64,000 nt of DNA. Origin: an uncultured archaeon (GTDB taxonomy: Archaea > Halobacteriota > Methanosarcinia > Methanosarcinales > Methanoperedenaceae). The notes under the pieces are model-generated. The model was not told where the DNA came from and did no database searches. It saw only the letters and a program-made list of their open reading frames with translations. The stretch lies in contig CABMIB010000062.1 in the NCBI GenBank assembly GCA_902386135.1, positions 18,323 through 82,322 of the forward strand, given 5' to 3'. This document shows, piece by piece, positions 1-8,994 of this stretch. Positions within the stretch are counted from its first letter, which is position 1. Every line of letters starts with the position of its first letter. A program made the translations under genes and the position numbers.

Positions 1-379
1 CGGAAGGCCAAATAACGGTATAAGAATTATACAGATTTGTAATATTCAAGTTCTTTAATCGAATATTGTTTAATGCCTGTATAAGATGTTACAATATTTT
101 CAGGCAGGCTCTTATTCCCGTTAAAGGTGGTTTATTAAATGTATGGAAAAAATCTTTTGGGCAAAATCGGAAGAAAACCTGAAATAGTTGTAAAGTCATC
201 GGTTATTTTTCTCCTAGAAATTTTTTGATATTTTCTGATTTGATATTTTCTGTTTATTTCCTTGAGTGAAAATACAGCCTTGTTCGTGACATTGAATAGC
301 CATATAAAGCCTAAGATTACCTTTGTTTTACAAGGTGATATGGAGCGCAAGTAAGGTCGGAAAATCAAGCCTGAAAGCC
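1..379. other. left-edge non-coding stretch
   Basis: AT-rich sequence in which I recognise no gene. A 103-codon minus-strand frame crosses it, but its residues are low-complexity and its repeated Leu-Tyr-Tyr segment is only the translation of the tandem repeat at 380-415, so I do not call it. No RNA gene or clear inverted repeat was found. Confidence 0.5.
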
Positions 380-415
380 CGTAATAAAGTGCGTAATAAA
401 GGACGTAATAAAGTA
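380..415. repeat. three tandem 12-bp direct repeats
   Basis: Three consecutive 12-bp units share the first ten bases, cgtaataaag, and differ only in the last two (tg, ga, ta). They end 29 bp before the ATG at 445, and the last unit runs into a TATA-like stretch (tatatgta, about 413-420). A period near one helical turn, beside a promoter and in front of a gene for a likely DNA-binding protein, fits an operator. That role is inferred. Confidence 0.75.
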
Positions 416-444
416 TATGTATTTTTGACGCGATTCTTTTGATC

Positions 445-918
445 ATGGCAAAAGGAAAACGTGGAAGACCGAGGAGTCAAAAAACACCTGAGCGGATAAG
501 GCGATATCGCACAAATAATCCGACCATATCCATGGTTGGAACTCCAGCCAGGAAAAAAATACTGGACACGGTCAGGGGAAATCGCAGCTACGGAAAAGTC
601 TTTGATGATATTATGTCCGGCGCACTCAAGCCTGCTGAAGAGATTTTAAAAACGCTGGATGAGGCTGTTAAAGATTCCCAGGCAAAGGATAAGATCATTC
701 AGGAAAAAGACGAGAGGATTAAAGAACTTGAGAGTGAACTGGAAAATCGTACCATAACTTGCCCATGTGTCTTTTGTGGAGAAGAGATGATCGTATTTGC
801 AAACGGTCCGGCGGTTGAGGTTATCAGAAAGGAGCTTAAGAGCAGAGGATGGGGGCATCCTGAATGCCGTGAGAGGGCGAAGAGTCGCCGCCGGGACGGA
901 GGGCGAATGTGGGGATAA
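445..918 (+). CDS. small AT-hook, coiled-coil and zinc-binding-like protein
   Basis: Unknown protein of about 157 residues. Visible in order: a basic N-terminus with an AT-hook-like core (KRGRPR), a middle segment around residues 60-102 rich in Glu/Lys/Asp that should form a coiled coil, a Cys cluster (C-x-C-x2-C) followed about 27 residues later by H-x2-C, and a basic tail. These features suggest a nucleic-acid-binding protein with a small metal site. A TTG two codons upstream (439) is an alternative start. The TATA-like stretch at 413-420 is about 25-30 bp upstream, so the message may be leaderless. It stands apart from the glycan genes, separated by 288 bp. No family name is claimed. Confidence 0.6.
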   Translation: MAKGKRGRPRSQKTPERIRRYRTNNPTISMVGTPARKKILDTVRGNRSYGKVFDDIMSGALKPAEEILKTLDEAVKDSQAKDKIIQEKDERIKELESELENRTITCPCVFCGEEMIVFANGPAVEVIRKELKSRGWGHPECRERAKSRRRDGGRMWG

Positions 919-1158
919 AGGAGGACGGTGGAGTAACATGTGGAAAATAACAAGATGATGGTGGAAATAGCTGCGTGACACAGTGATATAAAAACTTGTG
1001 CAAAATCTGAAATTTACAATGATTACCAAGCGATGGAGCAAGCTCCAGACCCAAGGAGAAACGCCGCCTTAGGCAGTGGTTAGCGAGTTTCTATCTGCTA
1101 TCCGCCTACTTGCACTTATGTAATGATATGGATTATTGCCGGAAACCAGTAAACACTC

Positions 1159-1169
1159 AAATATAAAAG
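1159..1169 (+). promoter_or_regulatory. candidate TATA box for the glycan operon
   Basis: The stretch aaatataaaag resembles an archaeal TATA box and lies about 40-48 bp before the legB ATG. A start site about 25 bp downstream would leave a short leader. The 919-1206 gap holds no other gene; it contains a short palindrome (tggagc-aa-gctcca, 1034-1047) of unknown meaning. Confidence 0.4.
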
Positions 1170-1206
1170 AACTATACAATGTTTAGCGATCTGAAGGTTA
1201 TAGAAG

Positions 1207-2205
1207 ATGCGTTTAAAAAATAAGAAGATTTTAGTAACAGGCGCTGAAGGGTTCATAGGCAGCCATCTTGTAGAAGCTCTTATGGAAGAAAACTGCAGCA
1301 TCAAAGCTTTTGTTTTTTATAACTCATTTAATTCATGGGGCTGGTTGGATACTCTCCCTGAAGAGAAATTAGACAATTTAGAGATTTTTACAGGGGATAT
1401 AAGAGATCCCAATGGTGTAAGGACCGCAATAAATGATGTTGATGTAGTTTTCCACCTAGCGGCACTAATCGGAATACCTTTTTCCTATCATTCGCCGGAT
1501 TCCTATGTGGATACGAATATCAAAGGCACCCTGAATGTGTTGCAGGCATGTAGAGAGCATGATATTGAACGAGTTATTGTTACATCTACATCCGAAGTTT
1601 ATGGAACCGCAAAGTATGTCCCCATAGATGAAAAACACCCTCTTCAGGGTCAATCGCCATATTCCGCCTCTAAAATAGGGGCTGACAAAATAGCAGAGTC
1701 ATTTTACCGTTCTTTTGATACTCCGGTTATTATCGCAAGACCTTTTAACACCTATGGCCCGCGGCAATCTGCTCGAGCTGTTATTCCAACGATAATTACT
1801 CAATTACTGGGTGGTAGAAAAAATATCGAGCTTGGTTCAATTCATCCAACAAGAGATTTAAATTATGTGAGTGATATCTGTAACGGCTTTATAGCTCTTG
1901 CACAATGCAAAGATGCTATTGGAAAGGAAATTAATATCGGTTCTGGGCAAGAGATTTCCATAGGGGACCTTGCAAGGATAATAACAGAATTGACAAATCC
2001 GGATGCTAAAATAGTTTCAGAGGATAATAGAAAGAGACCTGATAAAAGTGAAGTTGAGAGATTATTGTGCAATAACAGTTTAATGCGGGAACTTACAGGC
2101 TGGAGGCCACAAGTACCTTTAAAAGAAGGATTAATAAAAACAATAGAGTGGTTCAAAAACAAAGAAAATCTTAGTAGATACAAATGGAATATTTACAATG
2201 TCTGA
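1207..2205 (+). CDS. legB: NAD-dependent sugar-nucleotide 4,6-dehydratase, LegB type
   Basis: Extended short-chain dehydrogenase expected to convert an NDP-GlcNAc to the 4-keto-6-deoxy sugar, the first committed step to legionaminic acid. The Rossmann motif GAEGFIG lies at residues 12-18, TSEVYG near residue 128 and the catalytic YSASK near residue 152. Ser sits where many 4,6-dehydratases have Asp (TDE); to my knowledge this is usual in the LegB-like family. Length 332 is normal. The 3' end overlaps legC by 8 bp, and the next genes encode the rest of the pathway, which makes the assignment firm. UDP- or GDP-sugar specificity cannot be read directly, but the PtmE-like gene at 14280 favours GDP. 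Confidence 0.85.
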   Translation: MRLKNKKILVTGAEGFIGSHLVEALMEENCSIKAFVFYNSFNSWGWLDTLPEEKLDNLEIFTGDIRDPNGVRTAINDVDVVFHLAALIGIPFSYHSPDSYVDTNIKGTLNVLQACREHDIERVIVTSTSEVYGTAKYVPIDEKHPLQGQSPYSASKIGADKIAESFYRSFDTPVIIARPFNTYGPRQSARAVIPTIITQLLGGRKNIELGSIHPTRDLNYVSDICNGFIALAQCKDAIGKEINIGSGQEISIGDLARIITELTNPDAKIVSEDNRKRPDKSEVERLLCNNSLMRELTGWRPQVPLKEGLIKTIEWFKNKENLSRYKWNIYNV

Positions 2206-3373
2206 TTTTGCTAGCAAATATGCAATTCCTCTATCAGAGCCAGAAATATCTGGCAATGAGTGGAAATATATTAAGGATTGTCTTGATACACGATGGGTTT
2301 CATCAGTAGGTAGCTATGTCAATAAATTTGAAAAAATGGTAGCCGATTATATCGGAACAAAATATGCCGTTGCAGTCGTTAATGGCACTTCTGCCCTTCA
2401 TTTAAGTCTCATGGCATGCGGTGTTAAGCCTGATGATGAAGTCATAGTACCGGCGCTTACCTTTATCGCTCCTGTAAATGTGGTCAGTTATTGTGGCGCT
2501 CATCCGGTCTTTATGGATTGCGATAGAGGGAACTTGTGCATTGATGTGCACAAGGTGACTGATTTCATAGTAAATGAATGCAAGAGACGCAGTGACGGAT
2601 ATACTTATAACAAAAAGACCAACAGAAGAATTAAAGCTATTATTCCTGTCCATATTTTTGGACATCCGACTGATATGGAGGCGCTGCTCGAAATCTGTGG
2701 AAAAAATAACATAGATATCATCGAAGATGCAACAGAGAGCATCGGCTCTGAACATAAAGGAAAAATGACGGGTTCATTTGGCCAAACTGGATGTTTTTCA
2801 TTCAATGGCAATAAGATCATTACTACAGGCGGCGGTGGAATGGTAGTTACGGATAATAAGGAATTAGATGGGAAAATCAGGCATCTTAGCACCCAGGCCA
2901 AGAAAGACCCTTTCGAATATGACCATGATGAGATTGGCTATAATTACCGTCTTACCAATATCCAAGCCGCAATGGGAGTCGCCCAGATGGAAAGGCTGAA
3001 TGAGTTTATTGGTGTAAAAAGGAGAAATGCATCTTTATATAAGAAATTACTAAAGGATGTTGATGATGTTGAATTTTTATGGGAAAAAAATTGGGCGAAA
3101 AGCAATTTCTGGTTCTATACCCTAAGAGTGCCAAAGGGCGATAAAAAACCATTAATGAGATTTCTGCTTGAGAAATCCATACAGGTTAGACCGATATGGA
3201 AGTTGATACATACCTTGACAATGTATAAAGGGTGCCAGGCTTATGCCATTGAAAATGCAGTTGAAGCTTATGAAACATGTATTAATCTTCCATGCAGTGT
3301 GAATTTGAAAGAAAAGGAAATAAATTTTGTTGTAGAAAATATTAAAAGTTATTTTTCAAATCAGGTTGTTTAA
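2198..3373 (+). CDS. legC: PLP aminotransferase, LegC type (DegT/DnrJ/EryC1)
   Basis: Transfers an amino group to C4 of the 4-keto-6-deoxy-GlcNAc nucleotide made by LegB. The 391-residue protein shows the DegT fold signatures: NGTSALHL in the cofactor phosphate region, the EDATES Asp that contacts the pyridine nitrogen, and the Schiff-base Lys in the segment FNGNKIITTGGGG. Long insertions relative to RffA-type enzymes are typical of the LegC branch. It overlaps legB by 8 bp and is followed within 2 bp by the formyltransferase gene, so the three are probably translated together. Confidence 0.85.
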   Translation: MSDFASKYAIPLSEPEISGNEWKYIKDCLDTRWVSSVGSYVNKFEKMVADYIGTKYAVAVVNGTSALHLSLMACGVKPDDEVIVPALTFIAPVNVVSYCGAHPVFMDCDRGNLCIDVHKVTDFIVNECKRRSDGYTYNKKTNRRIKAIIPVHIFGHPTDMEALLEICGKNNIDIIEDATESIGSEHKGKMTGSFGQTGCFSFNGNKIITTGGGGMVVTDNKELDGKIRHLSTQAKKDPFEYDHDEIGYNYRLTNIQAAMGVAQMERLNEFIGVKRRNASLYKKLLKDVDDVEFLWEKNWAKSNFWFYTLRVPKGDKKPLMRFLLEKSIQVRPIWKLIHTLTMYKGCQAYAIENAVEAYETCINLPCSVNLKEKEINFVVENIKSYFSNQVV

Positions 3374-3374
3374 T

Positions 3375-4043
3375 ATGAATATATTATTTCTGGCGAAAAA
3401 CAAACCATTTTCTGAAGATGTGGCGGAACTGATTAAGCTTAATATTAAAGATGCTGTGATTATTTTTGGCACTGTAAATGATCCTTTCCCATCACAATTA
3501 TTAACAAAAAAATTTGATTATGTCATCTCTTATATTTCACCGTGGGTAATTCCAGAACAGGTGTTGGAGAATACAAGAATTGCAGCGATAAATTTTCATA
3601 CGGGCCCACCGGAATACCCGGGAATAGGCTGTACCAATTTTGCAATATACAACGGTGAGAAAGAATACGGGATTACAGTTCATTATATGAAAGCAAAAGT
3701 AGATTCAGGAGATATCATTGCCGTAAAACGATTTCCAATATTTGAAAACGATACGGTTTATTCGCTTACACAGAGATGCTATGCTTACATTTATACATCA
3801 TTTGTTGAGTTATTCCCCATTGTTTTATCTGAAAAGCCTTTGCCAAGGAGCAGGGAGCGGTGGAAAAGAAAACCATTCACAAGAAGAGAACTTGATGAAC
3901 TGTGCATAATTACTAAGGACATGTCAGAGAATGAAATTAAAAGAAGGATCAGGGCAACGAGCTATCCTGAAATGCCCGGTGCTTATATCGAACTAGCAGG
4001 GACAAGATTCTATGCACCCTCAAATAAGGAAAATAATAACTAA
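3375..4043 (+). CDS. sugar N-formyltransferase-like protein
   Basis: Belongs to the N10-formyltetrahydrofolate-dependent formyltransferase fold (methionyl-tRNA formyltransferase and sugar N-formyltransferases). The catalytic triad is visible: Asn73 and His75 in INFHTGPPEYPG, and Asp110 in VDSGDI. At 222 residues it is far shorter than tRNA formyltransferases and has no C-terminal OB domain. It occupies the place where legionaminic clusters have the acetyltransferase LegH, directly after LegC, so I infer that it formylates the new 4-amino group. ATG 3375 is preferred over TTG 3366 because MNILFL starts the Rossmann strand. A role on another amino sugar in the locus is the main alternative. Confidence 0.75.
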   Translation: MNILFLAKNKPFSEDVAELIKLNIKDAVIIFGTVNDPFPSQLLTKKFDYVISYISPWVIPEQVLENTRIAAINFHTGPPEYPGIGCTNFAIYNGEKEYGITVHYMKAKVDSGDIIAVKRFPIFENDTVYSLTQRCYAYIYTSFVELFPIVLSEKPLPRSRERWKRKPFTRRELDELCIITKDMSENEIKRRIRATSYPEMPGAYIELAGTRFYAPSNKENNN

Positions 4044-4073
4044 TGCTAGATAGCAAAAAAAATCAGGAGCTTC

Positions 4074-5111
4074 ATGAGCAAAACGAGAGTTTTCATTATC
4101 GCTGAAGCCGGAGTAAATCACAATGGCGACATATCAATAGCAAAGAAACTTATTGATACTGCTGTGAAGGCGGGAGCGGATGCGGTAAAATTTCAGACTT
4201 TTAAAGCAGAAAAATTAGTAGTGCAAGCAGCTCCCAAAGCAAAATACCAGATAGAAAACATGGGCACTGACGAATCACAGTTTGAGATGCTAAAAAAGCT
4301 TGAATTGTCATCTTCTGCATTTAAAGAATTATTTGCATATTGTGAAGAAAAAAATATTATATTTATATCGACTCCATTTGACGAAGAAAGCGCTGATTTC
4401 CTTGACGACCTAGGCATGGAGATTTTTAAGATTCCGTCCGGGGAAATTACCAATAAACCTCTTATTCAGCATATAGCAGCAAAGAGTAAACCCATCCTTC
4501 TATCCACTGGCATGTCTTATCTTGGTGAAGTTGAGAAAGCGGTTATCTGGATAAATGAAAGCTGGGATAGATTGGATAAAAAACCGGTATTAACTCTTTT
4601 GCACTGCGTATCAAATTATCCCGCATCAGAAGAAGATTCTAATTTATTGGCGATGATGACAATGGAAGCGGCATTTGGATTACCTGTCGGTTACTCAGAC
4701 CATACTCTCGGAGTTGAAATCCCAATTGCTGCTGTGGCAATGGGCGCAAAGGTGATAGAGAAACATTTTACCCTTGATAGAGATCTGGAAGGTCCGGATC
4801 ATAAAGCATCCATTGAATCAGATGAATTGAGAGCAATGATAAGTGCAATAAGAAACGTAGAAAAAGCACTTGGGGATGGAATAAAAAAACCAATAAAAAA
4901 TGAAGCAGAACTGCGAAAAATTGCGAGAAGAAGCCTCGTGTTAGTCAGAGATGTTAAAGCTGGTGAAACTATTGCAGCAAATGACGTTACAACTAAAAGA
5001 CCTGGAACTGGGATTCAACCAGAGTTTTTGGATTTAATTATCGGTATGCAGGCGAAAAAAAATATGAATGCTGAATCTGTTTTGAAATGGGAAGACCTTA
5101 AAGATGCGTAA
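4074..5111 (+). CDS. legI: N-acetylneuraminate/legionaminate synthase, NeuB/LegI
   Basis: Condenses phosphoenolpyruvate with a 6-carbon N-acyl sugar to give a nine-carbon nonulosonic acid. The N-terminal TIM barrel opens with IAEAGVNHNGD and GADAVKFQTF, and further shows PSGEI, STGMS, GYSDHT and EKHFTLDR, all standard NeuB landmarks. The C-terminal 60 residues form the SAF/antifreeze-like domain (RRSLV, KPGTGI-like segment). The 345-residue length is normal. It starts 30 bp after the formyltransferase with a GGAG ribosome site and overlaps the next gene by 8 bp. Neighbouring LegB/LegC/LegG favour legionaminate over sialic acid. Confidence 0.9.
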   Translation: MSKTRVFIIAEAGVNHNGDISIAKKLIDTAVKAGADAVKFQTFKAEKLVVQAAPKAKYQIENMGTDESQFEMLKKLELSSSAFKELFAYCEEKNIIFISTPFDEESADFLDDLGMEIFKIPSGEITNKPLIQHIAAKSKPILLSTGMSYLGEVEKAVIWINESWDRLDKKPVLTLLHCVSNYPASEEDSNLLAMMTMEAAFGLPVGYSDHTLGVEIPIAAVAMGAKVIEKHFTLDRDLEGPDHKASIESDELRAMISAIRNVEKALGDGIKKPIKNEAELRKIARRSLVLVRDVKAGETIAANDVTTKRPGTGIQPEFLDLIIGMQAKKNMNAESVLKWEDLKDA

Positions 5112-6270
5112 GATCGCTGTAGTTACAGGGACAAGGGCTGAGTATGGATTGCTCTACTGGATCATTAAAGGTATCCATGAAGACCCGGAGCTTGAGCTGC
5201 AATTGATAGTCACAGGAATGCACCTTTCCCCCGAGTTCGGTAATACTGTAAGAGAAATCGAGCGAGATGGATTTCCTGTTGCAGAGAGGGTGGAGATGCT
5301 GCTCTCCTCTGATACTGAAGAAGCGATTGCAACCTCGATGGGGCTTGGGATGATCGGTTTTGCAAAAGCCTATGAGCGTCTGAAACCTGATATTTTGCTT
5401 GTTCTGGGTGACAGGTTTGAGATTTTTTCAGCCGTCGGCGCTGCCATCCCGTTTCGAATTCCTGTAGCGCATATCCACGGCGGCGAGGCGACAGAAGGGG
5501 CGTTTGATGAGCAGTTGCGTCACGCAATTACAAAAATGAGCCATATACATTTTCCTGCGGTCGAAGACTACAGGAAACGGATAATCCAGATGGGTGAGCG
5601 ACCGCAGAACGTGTATTGCTTCGGGTCGCCCGCAGTAGATAATATTCGCAGGCTGCAGTTAAAGGAAAAAGATGAACTATATGATGACTTGGATATTCCG
5701 TTCGATAGAAAGGTGGGAGTAGTAACATATCATCCTGTAACTCTTGAAAAAGATACTGCAGAAGTTCCGATATTAGAGATACTGAAAGCTTTGAAAAAAT
5801 TCCCCGATATCTTCTGGGTTTTCACGCAGCCTAATGCAGATACAGGAGGAAGGATTATAATTAAAAGAATAAATGAATTTGTTGATGAAAATCCAAATAT
5901 CAGCAGAGTTTTCACTTCTCTCGGGCAAATAAAATATCTCTCGTTGCTTAAGTATGCGGATATAATGGTGGGGAATTCTTCGAGCGGATTGGTTGAGGCA
6001 CCTTCTTTTGAGCTGCCTGTTGTGAATATAGGGGACAGGCAATCGGGAAGGATTCGCGCTCAAAATGTAATGGATGTGCCTGAATGTAAGGAAGAAGATA
6101 TAAAAAATGCTATTGATAAAGCTCTATCTTCAGAATTTAAAAGTACGTTAAAAGGATTAGAAAACCCTTATGGTAAAGGGTTCGCCAGTGAAAAAATTGT
6201 GGAAAAATTAAAAACTATCTCGATATCTAAGAATTTGATTAAGAAAAGTTTTTATGAGATTTTATCATGA
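5104..6270 (+). CDS. legG: hydrolysing NDP-sugar 2-epimerase, NeuC/LegG
   Basis: Releases NDP and inverts C2 of the diamino sugar nucleotide to supply the six-carbon substrate of LegI. The 388-residue GT-B-like protein begins with VVTGTRAEYGLL, has the HIHGGE and VGNSSSG segments and a closing ENPYGKG, all typical of the NeuC family rather than the WecB family (the WecB-like protein here is at 45884). It overlaps legI by 8 bp and the downstream rmlA by 4 bp (ATGA), so translational coupling is likely. Confidence 0.87.
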   Translation: MRKIAVVTGTRAEYGLLYWIIKGIHEDPELELQLIVTGMHLSPEFGNTVREIERDGFPVAERVEMLLSSDTEEAIATSMGLGMIGFAKAYERLKPDILLVLGDRFEIFSAVGAAIPFRIPVAHIHGGEATEGAFDEQLRHAITKMSHIHFPAVEDYRKRIIQMGERPQNVYCFGSPAVDNIRRLQLKEKDELYDDLDIPFDRKVGVVTYHPVTLEKDTAEVPILEILKALKKFPDIFWVFTQPNADTGGRIIIKRINEFVDENPNISRVFTSLGQIKYLSLLKYADIMVGNSSSGLVEAPSFELPVVNIGDRQSGRIRAQNVMDVPECKEEDIKNAIDKALSSEFKSTLKGLENPYGKGFASEKIVEKLKTISISKNLIKKSFYEILS

Positions 6271-6995
6271 AAGGTATAATTCTTGCTGGTGGCCAGGGAG
6301 TTCGTTTAAACCCTCTCACGGAAATCACGAATAAGCATCTTTTGCCTGTTGGCAAGGAACCGATGATATGGCATCCGATTAAACAATTAGTGGGTTCCAA
6401 TATTACGGAAATAATGGTAATTACTTCAACTCATCATATGGGTGATATTGTAAACTCTTTGGGTTCTGGTAAGCGATTTGGTTGCAATTTTACTTATAAG
6501 GTGCAGGAGGAGGCATCTGGGATTGCCCACGCCCTCTCTTTATGTGAGCAATTTGCAAAAGGGGATAAAATTGTTGTTTTACTTGGTGATAACATTTTTG
6601 AGTATTCAATTAAACCACATGTTCAGGCTTTTCTGGAACAGGATTCCGGTGCAAGAGTGTTATTGAAAGAGGTCGATGATCCAAGGAGGTTTGGTGTAGC
6701 AGCGCTTGATGAAAAACATGTTATTGAGATAGAAGAAAAGCCTGCTCAGCCCAAGAGTAATCATGTCGTAGTAGGGTGTTACATGTATGGTAACCAGGTG
6801 TTTGATTTGATTCGAAAGATCGAGCCCTCATTGCGCGGTGAATTGGAAATTACCTCTGTTAATAACCTATATATTCAGCAACGTCAGTTGCAATACAGTT
6901 TTGTTAAAGGGCGCTGGGCGGATGCAGGCACATTCAGCTCGCTGAACGAGGCAAACCAACTTATGCTGGAGAACGATAACAGGATATTAATATGA
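6267..6995 (+). CDS. rmlA: glucose-1-phosphate thymidylyltransferase, short RmlA type
   Basis: Makes dTDP-glucose from dTTP and glucose-1-phosphate. It opens with the nucleotide-binding loop AGGQGVRLNPLT and continues with KHLLPVG, PMIWHPI, LLGDNIFE and EEKPAQPKSNH, standard for the family. At 242 residues it lacks the C-terminal extension of the roughly 290-residue enterobacterial RmlA, as many archaeal and bacterial short forms do. It overlaps both neighbours by 4 bp. With RmlB next and RffA at 11429 it supplies dTDP-4-amino-4,6-dideoxygalactose. Confidence 0.85.
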   Translation: MKGIILAGGQGVRLNPLTEITNKHLLPVGKEPMIWHPIKQLVGSNITEIMVITSTHHMGDIVNSLGSGKRFGCNFTYKVQEEASGIAHALSLCEQFAKGDKIVVLLGDNIFEYSIKPHVQAFLEQDSGARVLLKEVDDPRRFGVAALDEKHVIEIEEKPAQPKSNHVVVGCYMYGNQVFDLIRKIEPSLRGELEITSVNNLYIQQRQLQYSFVKGRWADAGTFSSLNEANQLMLENDNRILI

Positions 6996-8041
6996 ATGCA
7001 TGGTTGATCACTGGCGGTGCAGGATTCATCGGCAGTAATTTTGTTCGTATGGCACATGAGCGTATTGATGCCAAGCTTATTGTTTTGGATGCGCTCACAT
7101 ATGCCGGGGATTTGGCCAGGATTGATGATATTCTGACTTCTTCGAAAGTTGAATTTATTAAAGGGGATATATGCGATACTGAACTGGTACAAAGCATATT
7201 TAAAAAGCACCAGATTTCAAAAGTGATCCATTTTGCTGCTGAAAGCCATGTCGACAGGTCGATATTTGAGCCGCATGCGTTTATTAAGACAAATGTTGAA
7301 GGAACTCTTGTTCTATTGGAGGCAGCCAGGAAAGCATGGGGTGATAGACAAGATGCATGTTTCCTGCAAGTATCTACGGATGAAGTATTTGGAGCATTGG
7401 GGCCAGATGACCCGCCCTTCAATGAGAGCTCGCCTTACCAGCCGAATAACCCTTACTCTGCTTCCAAGGCGGCATCGGATCATCTGGTTTGGGCATGGCA
7501 CCATACTTTTGGATTGCCAACCATAATTAGCAATTGCTCAAATAACTATGGGCCATGGCAGTACCCTGAAAAGTTTATTCCGCTCATGATCTTCAACGCT
7601 CTTGAAGGTAAGCCATTGCCAGTATATGGCGATGGACTTCAGGTTCGAGATTGGCTTCATGTGGAAGATCACTGTGAGGCGCTGCTCACGATACTCGAGA
7701 AGGGATCTGCAGGTGAAACCTACACAATTGGCGGAAACAATGAGCGAAAAAACATGTACGTTGTGAACATGATTGCCGATGCGGTTGATGATATTACCGG
7801 AAATCCGAAGGGAACATCACACGAGCTTATTCGCTATGTTAAAGATCGTCCGGGCCATGACCGGCGATATGCAATTGACAGCTCCAGGCTGCAGAGAGAG
7901 TTGGGCTGGCATGCCATGTTTGTTTTTGAGGACGCATTATACGATCTCGTTGGCTGGTATATCTGGCACAAAGAATGGGTCGATTCAGTTCGGGCAAAAG
8001 ATTATTCAAATTCTTATAAGAAGCAATATGGAGACATATAA
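6992..8041 (+). CDS. rmlB: dTDP-glucose 4,6-dehydratase
   Basis: Converts dTDP-glucose to dTDP-4-keto-6-deoxyglucose. It has the NAD-binding GGAGFIGSNF near residues 8-17, the dehydratase triad STDEVFG near residue 129 and YSASK near residue 155, followed by SNCSNNYGPWQYPEKF, a strong RmlB signature. The 349-residue length is normal. No RmlC or RmlD of the rhamnose pathway lies beside it, so the keto sugar probably feeds the transaminase at 11429. The stop overlaps the next start (TAATG). Confidence 0.92.
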   Translation: MNAWLITGGAGFIGSNFVRMAHERIDAKLIVLDALTYAGDLARIDDILTSSKVEFIKGDICDTELVQSIFKKHQISKVIHFAAESHVDRSIFEPHAFIKTNVEGTLVLLEAARKAWGDRQDACFLQVSTDEVFGALGPDDPPFNESSPYQPNNPYSASKAASDHLVWAWHHTFGLPTIISNCSNNYGPWQYPEKFIPLMIFNALEGKPLPVYGDGLQVRDWLHVEDHCEALLTILEKGSAGETYTIGGNNERKNMYVVNMIADAVDDITGNPKGTSHELIRYVKDRPGHDRRYAIDSSRLQRELGWHAMFVFEDALYDLVGWYIWHKEWVDSVRAKDYSNSYKKQYGDI

Positions 8042-8979
8042 TGCCGCATATTTCAGTTGTGATTCCGGTCTATAAGGCTGAAGATAGTCTGCATGAGCTT
8101 TACAGACGCTTAAAGGAATCATTGGAAACAACTACTAAAGACTTCGAAATTATCTTGGTCGAAGATTGCGGTGGTGATCGCTCGTGGGATATCATTGCGG
8201 AATTGGCTGAATTAGATAACAGGGTCAAAGGTATCCAATTCAGCCGCAATTTTGGACAGCATGCTTCAACCATATGTGGCATTTCTAAAGCCAATGGAGA
8301 TTGGATCGTAACTATAGATGATGATTTGGAACACATGCCTGAAGATATCCCAGCAATGTACGCAAAGGCGCAGGAAGGGTACGATCTTGTATATGGGATT
8401 TATAACCAAAGAACCCATTCTAAGTGGCGAAATATCACCTCAGATATCGCTCGTAAACTTTTTCGTATAGCTATTCCTAATTTGAATCATGAATATACCT
8501 CTTTGCGTATTATTAAAAAAAATATTGCAATGAGCCTTACTAAATTTGATTCGCCATTTCCTTTCATCGATGGCTACTTATCCTGGGTTACAAATAATTA
8601 TTCGACTATTACGGTTAATCATGGAATAAGAAAATATGGGAATAGTAACTATAATTTGCGAAAACTGTTGGTACACACTATAAATATTTTTATTACTTTT
8701 TCGGATTTACCACTAAAAATCGCCATCTGGATGGGATTATTTTCATTTATGATTGGTAGTTTTTGGCTTTTAATTATTTTAATAGAAAAATTTTTTGGAA
8801 TAATCACTGTTATGGGCTACACATCTATCATGGCTGCGATAATAGCATTTGGTGGGTTGCAAATGCTCATACTTGGAATTTTGGGAATATATTTAGGTCG
8901 GATAAACTTCAAAACATCAAGAAAACCCTTGTTTGTGATATCTGAAGAGATAGATTTGAAAAGAAATAATTTGATTTAA
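8041..8979 (+). CDS. GT2 polyprenyl-phosphate glycosyltransferase, ArnC/GtrB-like
   Basis: A family 2 glycosyltransferase of 312 residues. The N-terminal domain (1-220) has the SVVIPVYKAE start, the VEDCGGDRS nucleotide site and the TIDDDLEH metal-binding acidic motif. Two hydrophobic helices at about 230-255 and 265-290 anchor it, as in ArnC, GtrB and dolichol-phosphate mannose synthases. Such enzymes load one sugar onto a polyprenyl/dolichyl phosphate on the cytoplasmic face. Its position between RmlAB and two ArnE/F-like subunits suggests the sugar is the dTDP-derived amino sugar. The acceptor lipid in an archaeon should be dolichyl phosphate. Confidence 0.85.
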   Translation: MPHISVVIPVYKAEDSLHELYRRLKESLETTTKDFEIILVEDCGGDRSWDIIAELAELDNRVKGIQFSRNFGQHASTICGISKANGDWIVTIDDDLEHMPEDIPAMYAKAQEGYDLVYGIYNQRTHSKWRNITSDIARKLFRIAIPNLNHEYTSLRIIKKNIAMSLTKFDSPFPFIDGYLSWVTNNYSTITVNHGIRKYGNSNYNLRKLLVHTINIFITFSDLPLKIAIWMGLFSFMIGSFWLLIILIEKFFGIITVMGYTSIMAAIIAFGGLQMLILGILGIYLGRINFKTSRKPLFVISEEIDLKRNNLI

Positions 8980-8994
8980 TGAAAAGGTTGATTT

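Noticed and set aside
380..415. CRISPR array
   Set aside because: Units are 12 bp and directly abutting with no spacers; no cas genes are present.
135..446. 103-codon minus-strand frame at the left edge
   Set aside because: Low-complexity composition; its Leu-Tyr-Tyr repeats merely translate the DNA repeat, and it runs over the promoter of the plus-strand gene.
3375..4043. Methionyl-tRNA formyltransferase
   Set aside because: Archaea do not formylate initiator tRNA, the protein lacks the C-terminal tRNA-binding domain, and it is coupled to legionaminate genes.
6267..8041. dTDP-rhamnose pathway
   Set aside because: No full-length RmlC or RmlD lies with RmlA/RmlB; the RmlD-like gene at 43911 belongs to the FnlABC set, and RffA points to Fuc4N.
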